Shown: positions 54,225 to 63,206, counted from the stretch's first letter. The stretch is DNA of 64,000 bases from an uncultured Bacteroidota bacterium (GCA_903844815.1 CAIMVD010000100.1:47316-111315); one strand, 5' to 3'. Notes: generated by a model from the sequence alone, not told the origin. Made by a program: numbers and translations.

Positions 54225-55067
54225 TTGAATAATTTCTTACGTCGGACATTGACAGGAGCCTACATTGTAATTTTTATAATGGGAGGCTTCTGGCTTCATC
54301 CTTATACGTTTATTATAACCGGGCTCGCATTGCTAGCCGGTACCCAGTATGAATATTACCTGATGGTCAGGAATACAGGAATAAGACTTCAGATGATCCC
54401 GGGAATGGTTACCGGTATTTTGATTTACCTGCTTTCGACTCTTATTGCCGCAGGTATTGTTCCTTCAATTTACTTCCTTGCTCTTATCCCACTTGCTGGA
54501 TTAATGATGGTTATTGAACTCTACAGGAAATATGACAAGCCTTTCGATTCGCTTTCGCATACCTTTTTTGGAGTCATATATGCGGCAGTACCCTTTTCAA
54601 TGTTTCCTTTCGCTGCCTTTTCGAGAGAAGGGCTTGATTCGCTCCTTCCACACGGAGGAATAGTATTTTCCCCCGGGATTATCATAGGTTTTTTTCTTCT
54701 TATCTGGGCCAATGATACCGGCGCTTATCTTGCAGGTGTTACAATGGGGCGACACAAGCTGTTTGAGAGGATCTCCCCCAAAAAGACCTGGGAAGGTTTT
54801 ATCGGAGGAATGATTATTGCCGCGGCTGTAGCCTGGCTGCTTTCAGGCTGGCTTGGAATTGTCAGTTCAGGGCAATGGGTGTTTATTGCACTGATTATTA
54901 CCATTTCCGGAACATATGGAGATCTGGTTGAATCAATGCTGAAAAGAAGTACTGGCGTGAAGGATTCAGGAACTATTTTGCCTGGCCACGGCGGTTTTCT
55001 CGACCGATTCGACAGTGCTATGGTAGCTTTTCCGCTTGTATATCTTTTCATCGCTCTTGTTGGATGA
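54225..55067 (+). CDS. cdsA: Phosphatidate cytidylyltransferase
   Basis: A 280-residue inner-membrane enzyme making CDP-diacylglycerol from phosphatidate and CTP. The start is TTG at 54225, nine bases after AAAAGGAG. About eight hydrophobic segments; the conserved C-terminal signature is seen as SMLKRSTGVKDSGTILPGHG and DRFDS. Its product feeds pssA at 62393 and thereby phosphatidylethanolamine through psd. Confidence 0.95.
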   Translation: MNNFLRRTLTGAYIVIFIMGGFWLHPYTFIITGLALLAGTQYEYYLMVRNTGIRLQMIPGMVTGILIYLLSTLIAAGIVPSIYFLALIPLAGLMMVIELYRKYDKPFDSLSHTFFGVIYAAVPFSMFPFAAFSREGLDSLLPHGGIVFSPGIIIGFFLLIWANDTGAYLAGVTMGRHKLFERISPKKTWEGFIGGMIIAAAVAWLLSGWLGIVSSGQWVFIALIITISGTYGDLVESMLKRSTGVKDSGTILPGHGGFLDRFDSAMVAFPLVYLFIALVG

Positions 55068-55105
55068 TTGGCAGGACTTGATTAGCTTTGTAAAAATTTT
55101 AAAGA

Positions 55106-55771
55106 ATGATAATTAAAAGGATTCATAAGGAAGGATATAAAATTCTGGGTTTTGGTTTTATAATTCTTATTGTACTTAATTTAGCGGTCAATATATTATG
55201 GTCCGATCTGATCCTTTTAAAATGGTTGTTTGCAATTGCCTCGTTCATGCTGTATGTATTTATTCTGTTTTTCTTCCGGTTTCCGGCCAGGCATCTCGAA
55301 CCCGACCCCGGTCTTATCTATGCCCCTGCTGATGGCAAGGTTGTCGTAATCGAGGAAGCCATGGAAAATGAGTACTTTAAGGATATGCGTCTCCAGGTCT
55401 CAATCTTTATGTCGCCTTTCAATATGCACAGCAACAGGTACCCGGTTTCGGGTCATATTAAATATGTGAAGTATCATCGAGGGGCCAATATGGTGGCCTG
55501 GCATCCAAAATCATCAGAGCTGAATGAGAGGAGTACTGTTGTAATAGAAACAAAAGATGGAACTGAAATACTTGTAAGGCAGGTAGCAGGTGCAGTAGCA
55601 AGAAGGATTGTGACCTATTCAAAAAAGAACCAGTATGTGAAGCAGGGTTCTGAACTGGGGTTCATCAAGTTCGGTTCGAGAGTTGATGTTTTTTTGCCTG
55701 TGGATACTGAGGTTGAGATCCCGATTCTCCAGCAGGTAAAGGCAAATAAGAGTATTATTGCCAAAATCTGA
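55106..55771 (+). CDS. psd: Phosphatidylserine decarboxylase-type protein
   Basis: A 221-residue short-form decarboxylase (phosphatidylserine to phosphatidylethanolamine). A membrane segment at the N terminus is followed by YAPADGKVVVIEE, MSPFNMHSNRYPVSG and IKFGSRVDVFLP. Self-cleavage at Gly190/Ser191 in FGS would form the pyruvoyl group. The short form without the usual N-terminal extension is typical of Bacteroidota. Third step of the cdsA-pssA-psd route. Confidence 0.93.
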   Translation: MIIKRIHKEGYKILGFGFIILIVLNLAVNILWSDLILLKWLFAIASFMLYVFILFFFRFPARHLEPDPGLIYAPADGKVVVIEEAMENEYFKDMRLQVSIFMSPFNMHSNRYPVSGHIKYVKYHRGANMVAWHPKSSELNERSTVVIETKDGTEILVRQVAGAVARRIVTYSKKNQYVKQGSELGFIKFGSRVDVFLPVDTEVEIPILQQVKANKSIIAKI

Positions 55772-55783
55772 AAAAACTAACAA

Positions 55784-57043
55784 ATGAAAAAGATTGATAA
55801 TAAAATTATAGACATTACTCCAGATGTCAAATGGATCGGTGTGCTTGATTACGATATAAAAACATTTGATATCGTAATGAGTACCGATTTCGGTACAACA
55901 TACAACTCATATTTCATCAACGCGGAGAAGAAGACCATCATCGAGGTAGCCAAAGAGCAGTTCAGCGAGACTTACTTCGCTAAATTAAAAGCAGTTACCG
56001 ATCCTGCGGAGATAGAGTATATTATACTGGATCATACTGAACCTGATCACTCGGGAATCCTCAAGCTTCTTCTTAAACTGGCTCCATCAGCTACCGTTGT
56101 CGGTAGCGGGAATGCAATAAGGTATATCGATGACATTGTCAATATGCCTTATAAATCGTTGATTGTGAAAGATGGAGATACCCTGGATCTTGGTAACAAG
56201 ACACTGAAATTTATCTCTGCACCAAACCTTCACTGGCCCGATTCAATTTATACACTGCTTATTGAGGACAGTGTCCTGTTTACCTGTGATTCGTTCGGGG
56301 CACATTATTGTTCTGAGGATTTGTTCAGCGATTTTTCCTCTGACGATTATAAGGCTTCTTTCAAATATTATTTTGATGTAATTATGAAGCCTTACAGCAG
56401 GTTCATGCTTAGAGCAATCGAAAGCATAATGCCGCTCGATTTTGATATTATTTGTCCGGGTCACGGCCCGGTTCATACCGATAACCTGTCGCTTGCCATT
56501 GAATTCTCTGAAAAGTATGCATCGGAATACCTGCAGCAAATAGGCGGGCGTGAGAAACGAAAGGTGCTTATCGCCTATGTTTCAGCATACGGTTATACAA
56601 AAGAAGCTGCTGAGATAATTGCCTCCGGAATCATGGAGACAGAAGGAATAGAAGTTGATATAACGGATATCGAAAATATCGCTCTTGATGAGCTTGAAGA
56701 AAAATTAATCACTGCCGACGGAATACTTGTTGGATCGCCAACCATTAACCAGAATACCCTGCTTCCTGTTTACAAACTTTTTGCAGTAATAAATCCTCTT
56801 CGCGACAGGGGGAAACTTGGAGGATCCTTCGGGTCGTATGGATGGAGCGGGGAATCGCCAAAGATAATACTGGAAAATTTCAGGCTTCTTAAAATCCGTT
56901 TGTTTGAGGAGACCGGCTCTTTCAAATTTGCCCCCGGCGGAACAAAAACAGAATACCTGAAGGATTTCGGGCGCAAATTCGCAGTGAAATTCATGGAGAA
57001 CTGCGAACAGCTCTTCAGCGTTGTTAAGAACAAGAGTGCTTGA
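55784..57043 (+). CDS. Flavodiiron protein (FprA family A-type flavoprotein)
   Basis: A 419-residue soluble enzyme that reduces O2 (and sometimes NO) to water in anaerobes. The N-terminal beta-lactamase-like domain holds the di-iron ligands: LDHTEPDHSG (HxExD...H), LFTCDSFGAHYCSE and PGHGPVH. The C-terminal flavodoxin domain binds FMN (about 260-400; IAYVSAYGYTKEAAEIIA). Together with cytochrome bd it suggests defence against oxygen. It starts 12 bases after psd. Confidence 0.93.
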   Translation: MKKIDNKIIDITPDVKWIGVLDYDIKTFDIVMSTDFGTTYNSYFINAEKKTIIEVAKEQFSETYFAKLKAVTDPAEIEYIILDHTEPDHSGILKLLLKLAPSATVVGSGNAIRYIDDIVNMPYKSLIVKDGDTLDLGNKTLKFISAPNLHWPDSIYTLLIEDSVLFTCDSFGAHYCSEDLFSDFSSDDYKASFKYYFDVIMKPYSRFMLRAIESIMPLDFDIICPGHGPVHTDNLSLAIEFSEKYASEYLQQIGGREKRKVLIAYVSAYGYTKEAAEIIASGIMETEGIEVDITDIENIALDELEEKLITADGILVGSPTINQNTLLPVYKLFAVINPLRDRGKLGGSFGSYGWSGESPKIILENFRLLKIRLFEETGSFKFAPGGTKTEYLKDFGRKFAVKFMENCEQLFSVVKNKSA

Positions 57044-57075
57044 AAGACCGCCTTTAAAAACTCAGAGATTAGTAT

Positions 57076-57203
57076 GAGATTGTTTTAAACTCCTCTGTGT
57101 AACTCTGTGTAAACTCCGTGATCTCTGTGTAAGTTCCTGGCTAAATGGTACACAGAGAGACACAGAGAAGCACAGAGTTACACAGAGAAAATCAAACAAT
57201 CTC
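57076..57203. repeat. 128-bp inverted repeat, MITE-like
   Basis: Ends GAGATTGTTT and AAACAATCTC are perfect inverted copies. Inside, CTCTGTGTAACTCTGTG is matched in reverse by CACAGAGTTACACAGAG. It lies between two convergent genes and could act as a bidirectional terminator. No gene in it. Confidence 0.65.
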
Positions 57204-57233
57204 TTTCTTGGTTTACCCTTTCGAGGCAGTAAA

Positions 57234-57659
57234 TTATGAAATCGTAACCTGCCTTGAGATTTTGTTCTTTTCTTCTTCCTGTTTCGGAAGGGCTACGGTA
57301 AGAACCCCGTCTTTGTAGTTTGCTTCGATTTTTTCCTTGTTAACATTTTCGGGAATGTAAAAACTCCTGCAGAACGATGAGTAGCTGAATTCCTTCCTCT
57401 TATAACCGTCCTTGTTTTCTTCTTTTTCATTCTTCGACCCGGATGAGATTGTAAGAACATCCTCATTAATGTCAATTTTCAGATCCTTTTTATCGATTCC
57501 CGGAACGGCAAGATCGAGAGTAAAAAACTGCTCATCTTCCCTGATGTTTACTGCCGGCATCGAATTGCTTCCGGCCGATACTAACGGAAAAAAATCAACA
57601 TCAAAAATGTTCGGCATGTAGAATGGTCTGAAGCTTTTTCTAGTGATTGTTTGTAACAT
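57234..57659 (-). CDS. hsp20: Hsp20 / alpha-crystallin small heat-shock protein
   Basis: A 141-residue chaperone that holds unfolded proteins. The alpha-crystallin domain covers about 35-125 (FTLDLAVPGIDKKDLKIDIN, then YKDGVLTVALPKQ with the final block), and the tail has the I-x-I/V-type motif near NKISRQVTI. Its upstream region carries two matching 13-base boxes (57756 and 57789), so heat or stress control is likely. Confidence 0.94.
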   Translation of the reverse strand: MLQTITRKSFRPFYMPNIFDVDFFPLVSAGSNSMPAVNIREDEQFFTLDLAVPGIDKKDLKIDINEDVLTISSGSKNEKEENKDGYKRKEFSYSSFCRSFYIPENVNKEKIEANYKDGVLTVALPKQEEEKNKISRQVTIS

Positions 57660-57755
57660 GGCTTTGTCCTCCTTTAATTTTGGTTTAACTTATTTATTAT
57701 CGCTGTTTTTGTTTTACACTTACCCTTAATCAAACTCCATTCCAATTGCAAAAAA

Positions 57756-57801
57756 TGACATAATGGCATAACGGCATGGCATTCAAGGTGACAATATGGC
57801 A
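57756..57801. promoter_or_regulatory. Paired 13-bp boxes upstream of hsp20
   Basis: TGACATAATGGCA (57756-57768) and TGACAATATGGCA (57789-57801) share TGACA-N3-TGGCA and are 33 bases apart, close to three helix turns. Each reads TGCCA-N3-TGTCA toward hsp20. A CGGCATGGCA lies between. They look like an operator; the nearest is 97 bases from the ATG. Besides these, 57660-57969 holds only the hairpin at 57862. Confidence 0.5.
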
Positions 57802-57861
57802 CTAAGAATTATATGTTTAGGTTTAAGAGATTTATTTGTATTGCTATACAGGTACTAATTC

Positions 57862-57915
57862 TTTTTTACCACGGAGTTTCACAGTATAATACCGTGCAAC
57901 TCCGTGGTTAAAAAA
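57862..57915. repeat. Inverted repeat with CCACGGAGTT arms
   Basis: TTACCACGGAGTTTCAC and GTGCAACTCCGTGGTTAA pair with one gap and one mismatch, bordered by T and A runs, so it may serve as a terminator in either direction. The CACGGAG/CTCCGTG word also occurs in the repeat at 57076. Confidence 0.55.
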
Positions 57916-57940
57916 TTGATTTTAATTCAAAAAAATGGAT

Positions 57941-57948
57941 TAGGTTTG
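57941..57948 (+). promoter_or_regulatory. Putative -7 promoter of the AI-2E transporter gene
   Basis: TAGGTTTG, 22 bases before the ATG. A TTG lies 22 bases upstream, slightly farther than the usual -33 spacing. Confidence 0.45.
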
Positions 57949-57969
57949 TATTACGATTAATTACCGAAA

Positions 57970-59172
57970 ATGAGCGTTACTTTCCGGAATATTTTGATTT
58001 TTTTAGGTGTATTGCTGCTTCTGGCCTGCGTATGGTTTTTCCGGAATATAGTTGTCTACATCCTCGTATCGGGAGTGTTGTCAATAATGGGAAGGCCACT
58101 GGTAGACCTTTTCTGCAGGATCAGGATCAGGAAATGGTTTTTTCCGAGGGCCCTGGCTGCGCTACTTACACTTTTGTTAATCTGGGGATTCATAGTTCTG
58201 TTCTTTATTATTTTTGTTCCTCTTGTCACCACCCAGATAAACTATTTTTCCACAATCGACAGCGATAAACTTGTGCAGCTTGTCGAGGGCCCCATTGTGA
58301 AAATTGAAAACGTCTTTAAATCCTTCAACAGGGAGATAACAAAGGACCTGTCAATTGAGGGTTATATTGCCGGGAAAATAGCAGGGGTTTTGAACATTAC
58401 CATGATACAGAATTTCATGGGATCGCTCATAAGTATTCTGGGCAACATTATCGTTGCCATTTTTTCAATAACATTTATCACATTTTTCTTCCTGAAGGAC
58501 CAGCATTTGTTTTTCGAGTCAATATTAATGTGGGTGCCCGACAACTATGTCGATAACATAACCAGAGCTCTGTATTCAATAAAAAGGCTGCTTACCCGTT
58601 ATTTCATCGGGATAGTGATTCAGAGTACCTGTATAATGACACTTGTTACAATAGGTATGACAATTGCAGGAATTGATTTTCAGCAGGCCCTGGTGATGGG
58701 GCTCATCCTGGGGATACTGAACGTTATTCCGTATGTAGGTCCCTGGATTGGGCTTTTCATTGCGATCATCATGGGGGTGGCATCGCATATAACCCAGGAT
58801 TTTAACCTTGTTGTGATACCGCTTGTGACCTATATGATTATCGTTGAAGCTGTAACTCATTTAATCGACAATATTGTGTTTCAGCCGGTTATTTTTTCGA
58901 ACAGTGTAAAAGCCCATCCCCTGGAGATTTTTGTAGTGGTACTGGCCGCAGGCTTTGCAGCAGGGATTCCCGGGATGATACTTGGGATTCCTGGCTATAC
59001 TGTATTGAGGGTACTGGCAAGGGAATTCTTCTATAATTTCAAACCTGTACAGAAAATAACCTCCGGCCTTTCAAATGAGAACATTGACGAAAAGAAAGGT
59101 TTCCACCTGAGAGACAGTGATAAGAAAAGTGACACTCCCTCTCCGGAGCCTCCGGTTCAGGATTTAATCTGA
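57970..59172 (+). CDS. AI-2E family membrane protein
   Basis: A 400-residue inner-membrane protein with about eight helices of the AI-2E (PerM/TqsA-like) family, which includes an AI-2 exporter and Na/H antiporters. ITFITFFFLKDQ and the NVIPYVGPWIG block are characteristic. The role in this organism is unknown. It precedes the DUF4492-cydAB genes on the same strand by 24 bases, so they may share a transcript. Confidence 0.88.
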   Translation: MSVTFRNILIFLGVLLLLACVWFFRNIVVYILVSGVLSIMGRPLVDLFCRIRIRKWFFPRALAALLTLLLIWGFIVLFFIIFVPLVTTQINYFSTIDSDKLVQLVEGPIVKIENVFKSFNREITKDLSIEGYIAGKIAGVLNITMIQNFMGSLISILGNIIVAIFSITFITFFFLKDQHLFFESILMWVPDNYVDNITRALYSIKRLLTRYFIGIVIQSTCIMTLVTIGMTIAGIDFQQALVMGLILGILNVIPYVGPWIGLFIAIIMGVASHITQDFNLVVIPLVTYMIIVEAVTHLIDNIVFQPVIFSNSVKAHPLEIFVVVLAAGFAAGIPGMILGIPGYTVLRVLAREFFYNFKPVQKITSGLSNENIDEKKGFHLRDSDKKSDTPSPEPPVQDLI

Positions 59173-59196
59173 ATTTCAAAATTAAGTATTAATTTC

Positions 59197-59436
59197 ATGA
59201 AAAAATTTATAGCATTGATAAGAAGGATTTTCCTTTTTTATTATGAAGGATTCAGGAACATGTCGGGATGGGGTAGGAAGGTATGGATCATAATAATTAT
59301 TAAGCTATTTATTATGTTTGCAATTTTGAAAATATTCTTCTTCCCGAACTTTCTTAAGACAAAATATAATAATGACCAGGACAGGAGCGATTATGTACTG
59401 GAACAATTAATTAATTCATCTGAAAAACATGATTGA
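59197..59436 (+). CDS. DUF4492 family small membrane protein
   Basis: A 79-residue protein with one membrane helix (about 28-48, VWIIIIIKLFIMFAILKIFFF). The DUF4492 family is found directly before cydA in many Bacteroidota and Campylobacterota and probably helps the cytochrome bd oxidase; its function is not proven. Its stop overlaps the cydA start by eight bases. Confidence 0.88.
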   Translation: MKKFIALIRRIFLFYYEGFRNMSGWGRKVWIIIIIKLFIMFAILKIFFFPNFLKTKYNNDQDRSDYVLEQLINSSEKHD

Positions 59437-60985
59437 ACAAGGAGCTTCGTCCCTGGTGGACTGGTCGAGGGCCCAGTTTGCCCTAACAGCCATTTATCAC
59501 TGGCTATTTGTCCCACTCACTCTGGGATTGTCATTTATCGTCGCAATGATGGAGACTATCTACGTCAGGACCGGAAATGAAGAGTGGAAACGTCTTACCA
59601 GGTTCTGGATGACCCTTTTCGGAATCAATTTTGCTATTGGTGTGGCAACAGGTATTATACTTGAATTTGAGTTTGGTACCAACTGGTCGAATTATTCCTG
59701 GTTTGTTGGGGACATTTTCGGAGCGCCTCTGGCCATTGAGGGCATTCTTGCTTTCTTCCTGGAGTCGACCTTTGTAGCGGTTATGTTTTTCGGCTGGAAT
59801 AAGGTAAGCAGGAAGTTTCATCTTACCTCCACCTGGCTTGTCGCGATAGGTGCCAACCTTTCGGCCTTATGGATTCTGGTCGCAAATGCCTGGATGCAGA
59901 ATCCTGTTGGAATGACTTTTAACCCCGAGACTGCCCGAAACGAGATGACAAGTTTCTGGGCTGTCCTGTTCAATCCTGCTGCCGTTGATAAATTCCTCCA
60001 CACCATCTCATCAGGCTTTCTGCTTGCCTCTATGTTTGTTGTGGGAATCAGTGCCTGGTTTCTTCTTAAAAAAAGAGAAGAGCTGCTTGCGAAAAGAAGC
60101 ATTCTGGTAGCTGCAGTATTTGGCCTTCTTTCTTCACTAATGGTTGCCTATACCGGCGATTCATCGGCAAGGACAGTTGCAAAAGTCCAGCCAGTGAAGT
60201 TTGCCTCGATGGAGGCGCTTTATGATGGTAAAACAAATGCGGGTCTCGTTGCTTTCGGAATACTTAAAGACTCCGGAAAGAAGATAGGTGAGAAAAAGAT
60301 AAAAGATTTTGTATTTAAGATCGAGATCCCTGATCTGCTTTCGGTAATGACAGCAGGTGACAAGGACGCTTATGTGCCAGGATTGAACGATTATATTTCG
60401 GGGAATCCCGGAAAACTGATTCTTTCAGCGACAGAGAAAATGGAGAGGGGAAGGTACGCTGCAAAGCTTCTTGCCGACTACAAGAAGGCTCGTTCGGAGA
60501 AAAACTCTGTTCAGGTTGAGAAAATTAAGGGTATTTTCAACAGCACTGATTTTCAGACTGATTATTTCAGGCACTTTGGATATTCCTCAATCAACAAGCC
60601 TGAGGATATTTTACCTGATGTGAGCGGATCATTCTATTCATTCCACCTGATGGTAATGCTGGGCTTCTTCTTTATTTTGGTTTTTGCCTTGGCGCTCTAC
60701 TACCTTTTTACCGATAAACTTAATGAGAGGAGGTGGTTTTTATGGCTGGCTCTCTTCTCTGTCCCTCTTACTTATGTGGCAAGCGAATTGGGATGGGTGC
60801 TTGCGGAAATCGGAAGGCAGCCATGGATCATCCAGGACCTGCTTACTGTATCCAGGGGAGTGTCTAATATTAATACAGGAGCAGTAATTACAACCTTCAT
60901 TCTTTTCGGAGTTATGTTCACCGTCCTGCTTATTTCAGATATTTCCATAATTGTTAAACAGATAAAAAACGGCCCAAGGCACTAG
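59429..60985 (+). CDS. cydA: Cytochrome bd oxidase subunit I
   Basis: A 518-residue subunit that oxidises menaquinol and holds hemes b558, b595 and d. The family start is clear (WSRAQFALTAIYHWLFVPLTLG; heme ligand His), with the second His in FLHTISSGF. The Q-loop region between about 245 and 405 is followed by GWVLAEIGRQPWI. It overlaps DUF4492 and is followed by cydB. A high-affinity oxidase fits microaerobic life. Confidence 0.97.
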   Translation: MIEQGASSLVDWSRAQFALTAIYHWLFVPLTLGLSFIVAMMETIYVRTGNEEWKRLTRFWMTLFGINFAIGVATGIILEFEFGTNWSNYSWFVGDIFGAPLAIEGILAFFLESTFVAVMFFGWNKVSRKFHLTSTWLVAIGANLSALWILVANAWMQNPVGMTFNPETARNEMTSFWAVLFNPAAVDKFLHTISSGFLLASMFVVGISAWFLLKKREELLAKRSILVAAVFGLLSSLMVAYTGDSSARTVAKVQPVKFASMEALYDGKTNAGLVAFGILKDSGKKIGEKKIKDFVFKIEIPDLLSVMTAGDKDAYVPGLNDYISGNPGKLILSATEKMERGRYAAKLLADYKKARSEKNSVQVEKIKGIFNSTDFQTDYFRHFGYSSINKPEDILPDVSGSFYSFHLMVMLGFFFILVFALALYYLFTDKLNERRWFLWLALFSVPLTYVASELGWVLAEIGRQPWIIQDLLTVSRGVSNINTGAVITTFILFGVMFTVLLISDISIIVKQIKNGPRH

Positions 60986-60997
60986 GAGGACACAATT

Positions 60998-62128
60998 ATG
61001 ACACTTATGATATCACATCTTTTTTTACAGCATTACTGGTGGATAATAGTTTCACTTCTTGCAGGTATTCTGGTTTTTCTGATGTTCGTCCAGGGCGGTC
61101 AGTCTATGATCTTCACCCTTCCGAAGAGCGACATTCAGAAAAAAATGATTGTTAACGCCATGGGAAGGAAATGGGAGTTCACATTCACAACCCTGGTCAC
61201 TTTCGGAGGCGCCTTCTTTGCATCATTCCCGCTATTTTATGCTTCGAGTTTCGGTGGGGCCTACTGGGTATGGATAGCCATCCTTTTTAGTTTCTCGATT
61301 CAGGCTGTGGCCTTCGAGTACAGGTCAAAACCCGGTAATGTATTTGGTCAGAAGACTTTTGACAGTTTCCTCTTCGTTAATGGATCACTCGGTCCGTTAC
61401 TGATTGGAACAGCTGTGGCTACCTTCTTTACAGGATCGAGGTTCAGCATCAACGATATGAACCAGGTCCAGTGGCAGACAGCATGGTATGGCCTCGAGGC
61501 TGTTCTTAATGTCCGGAACGTTGCGCTCGGTCTGGCAGTTTTGTTTCTTTCCAGAGTGAACGGGCTTCTTTACATAATCAACTCAATTGATTCTGATGAA
61601 CTAGTGCAGGCTTCACGCAAGAGTTTGGTTATTAACTCTTTAATATTTCTGGTTTTTTTCCTCTTCTTCGCAGTCACCCTTCTTGTTTCAAAAGGATTTG
61701 CTGCAGACCCGGCTACAGGCACAGTGACAATGGAGAAATTCAAATACCTGCACAATTTTCTGCAGATGCCAATTGTACTGCTTCTGTTTCTTGCAGGCGT
61801 CCTTGCTGTTTTATATGGTATTGGAGTGTCGGTATTTTCAAAGAGTACCTGCGGGATCTGGTACACCGGAGCAGGTTCTGTTCTTGCCGTATTCGGATTG
61901 TTCCTTTGTGCGGGATTTAACGGGACTGCCTTTTACCCCTCTGTTTATGATCTTCAGAGTTCACTTACCATTCAGAACTCATCATCGAGCCTCTTTACAC
62001 TTAAAACAATGATGTTCGTCTCCTTCCTGATTCCGTTTGTACTTGCTTATATCTTTTATGCATGGAAAGCTATCAGCAACACTTCGATAACTGAAACGGA
62101 GATGAATGCCGACGACCACGCGTATTGA
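60998..62128 (+). CDS. cydB: Cytochrome bd oxidase subunit II
   Basis: A 376-residue membrane subunit with about eight helices. The start (LFLQHYWWIIVSLLAGILVFLMFVQGG) and GRKWEFTFTTLVTFGGAFFASFPLFYA match the Bacteroidota CydB. A ribosome-binding-like AGGAGG lies 7 bases before the ATG, stronger than at most genes here. It is followed by a small membrane ORF at 62233. Confidence 0.96.
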   Translation: MTLMISHLFLQHYWWIIVSLLAGILVFLMFVQGGQSMIFTLPKSDIQKKMIVNAMGRKWEFTFTTLVTFGGAFFASFPLFYASSFGGAYWVWIAILFSFSIQAVAFEYRSKPGNVFGQKTFDSFLFVNGSLGPLLIGTAVATFFTGSRFSINDMNQVQWQTAWYGLEAVLNVRNVALGLAVLFLSRVNGLLYIINSIDSDELVQASRKSLVINSLIFLVFFLFFAVTLLVSKGFAADPATGTVTMEKFKYLHNFLQMPIVLLLFLAGVLAVLYGIGVSVFSKSTCGIWYTGAGSVLAVFGLFLCAGFNGTAFYPSVYDLQSSLTIQNSSSSLFTLKTMMFVSFLIPFVLAYIFYAWKAISNTSITETEMNADDHAY

Positions 62129-62232
62129 AAAAAACGGATTGGTTTTGAGATCCGGAAGTAGCTGGAGCAAGCCCTGTTAATCCGTGACAGGGATAAATTA
62201 AAACAAGTTATTCAGAAATAAGATTTAAAGAC

Positions 62233-62367
62233 ATGTATATCGGCGAAATTCTTAAATACCTGATCTGGCCCGGGTTCATCCTCGTAAGCTGGTTTGCCAT
62301 AAAATTTGCCCTGTCATTGTATGAAGGCAGAAATACAGGTAAGGAAACTTCAGAAGAAAACAAGTAG
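62233..62367 (+). CDS. Small single-helix membrane protein after cydB (possible bd-oxidase accessory)
   Basis: A 44-residue open frame too short for usual gene calls: MYIGEILKYLIWPGFILVSW, then FAIKFALSLYEG and an acidic tail. It has one hydrophobic helix (about 9-29), in-frame stop TAG at 62367, and lies on the cyd strand 104 bases after cydB. Small one-helix proteins such as CydX, CydH and CydS are subunits of bd oxidases in other bacteria, and the position fits. The residues do not match CydX, so this is inference. A CCCTGT/ACAGGG hairpin (62171-62192) lies between. Confidence 0.55.
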   Translation: MYIGEILKYLIWPGFILVSWFAIKFALSLYEGRNTGKETSEENK

Positions 62368-62392
62368 TTGTTATATCCTTTGGAGGATACTG

Positions 62393-63115
62393 TCAGAACA
62401 ATAACGACAGGAGAGAGGCTGTCAGATACAGGGGTATGATCAATGGAATAGCACTCATTCCCAGTAATATAAAAGACAGAAGGATGAAGGCCACGAGTAG
62501 GTATCTTCCCTCGTTCCCTTTTAATTTAAGGTCAGTGACCTTGAGCGACAGGAGCGGAATACGGCTGACCATCAATCCGGAGAGAAGAAGCGTCAGGACA
62601 ATTATTATGACGGGTGACGTTGTAATATACTGTACAATTCCTGAATCGGAATAATGAACAGCAAGTACAAGTGATACAACTGCAAGGGCATTAGCGGGTG
62701 TTGGCATCCCCCTGAATGTGGTTGACTGAGTTGTATCAACATTAAATACTGCCAGGCGCAGCGCCGCACATATTACCATTAAGGCAGGAACAAGAAAGAG
62801 GAGTGCTGTCTTTGCATCAACAAAACCATTTTCTCCCGGTCCATTAAATGCAGTCTGGCTATTGAGCATCCGGAAAATCAGAATTGCAGGAGCAACTCCA
62901 AAACTTACTACATCAGCCAGGCTGTCGAGCTCTTTACCTACTGCAGAGTATGCTTTAAGAAGCCTTGCAGAAAAACCGTCGAGAAAATCGAAGACCATTG
63001 CCGCGAGGATTAGCCAGGATGCTGTTACTGCATTACCGTTGAGGGCTAGTATAATTGCAATAAATCCTGAGGCGAGATTTAATGACGTGATAAAGTTGGG
63101 GATATGTCTGGTCAT
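62393..63115 (-). CDS. pssA: CDP-diacylglycerol--serine O-phosphatidyltransferase
   Basis: A 240-residue inner-membrane enzyme from the ATG at 63115 (MTRHIPNFITSLNLASGF); the longer open frame to 63256 would overlap the divergent HAD gene. The CDP-alcohol phosphotransferase motif D-G-x2-A-R-x8-G-x3-D-x3-D is complete, from FLDGFSARL to ELDSLADVV. Makes phosphatidylserine from CDP-diacylglycerol (cdsA product), which psd converts to phosphatidylethanolamine. Confidence 0.94.
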   Translation of the reverse strand: MTRHIPNFITSLNLASGFIAIILALNGNAVTASWLILAAMVFDFLDGFSARLLKAYSAVGKELDSLADVVSFGVAPAILIFRMLNSQTAFNGPGENGFVDAKTALLFLVPALMVICAALRLAVFNVDTTQSTTFRGMPTPANALAVVSLVLAVHYSDSGIVQYITTSPVIIIVLTLLLSGLMVSRIPLLSLKVTDLKLKGNEGRYLLVAFILLSFILLGMSAIPLIIPLYLTASLLSLLF

Positions 63116-63178
63116 AAACGGAGGCATCATAAATTCAGATGGCGAGTAAAAATAAGAAAATCTTCTGTCATTTATTAT

Positions 63179-63186
63179 TAGATTTG
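63179..63186 (+). promoter_or_regulatory. Putative -7 promoter of the HAD gene
   Basis: TAGATTTG, 21 bases before the ATG at 63207, in the spacer divergent from pssA. Confidence 0.4.
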
Positions 63187-63206
63187 CAATATAAATATCT
63201 GTTTGG

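Noticed and set aside
57745..57775. TGTCATTTTTTGCA (minus strand) considered as a sigma-54 promoter for hsp20
   Set aside because: The distance between the two conserved dinucleotides is two bases short of the -24/-12 spacing.
57911..57930. TTGATTTTAATTCAA considered as a second FNR-type site before the AI-2E and cyd genes
   Set aside because: The half-sites are separated by five bases, not four, so the symmetry needed for an FNR dimer is lost.
62171..62192. CCCTGT/ACAGGG hairpin after cydB considered as a terminator
   Set aside because: Six-base stem with no T-run; not enough to call, and the small ORF lies just beyond on the same strand.
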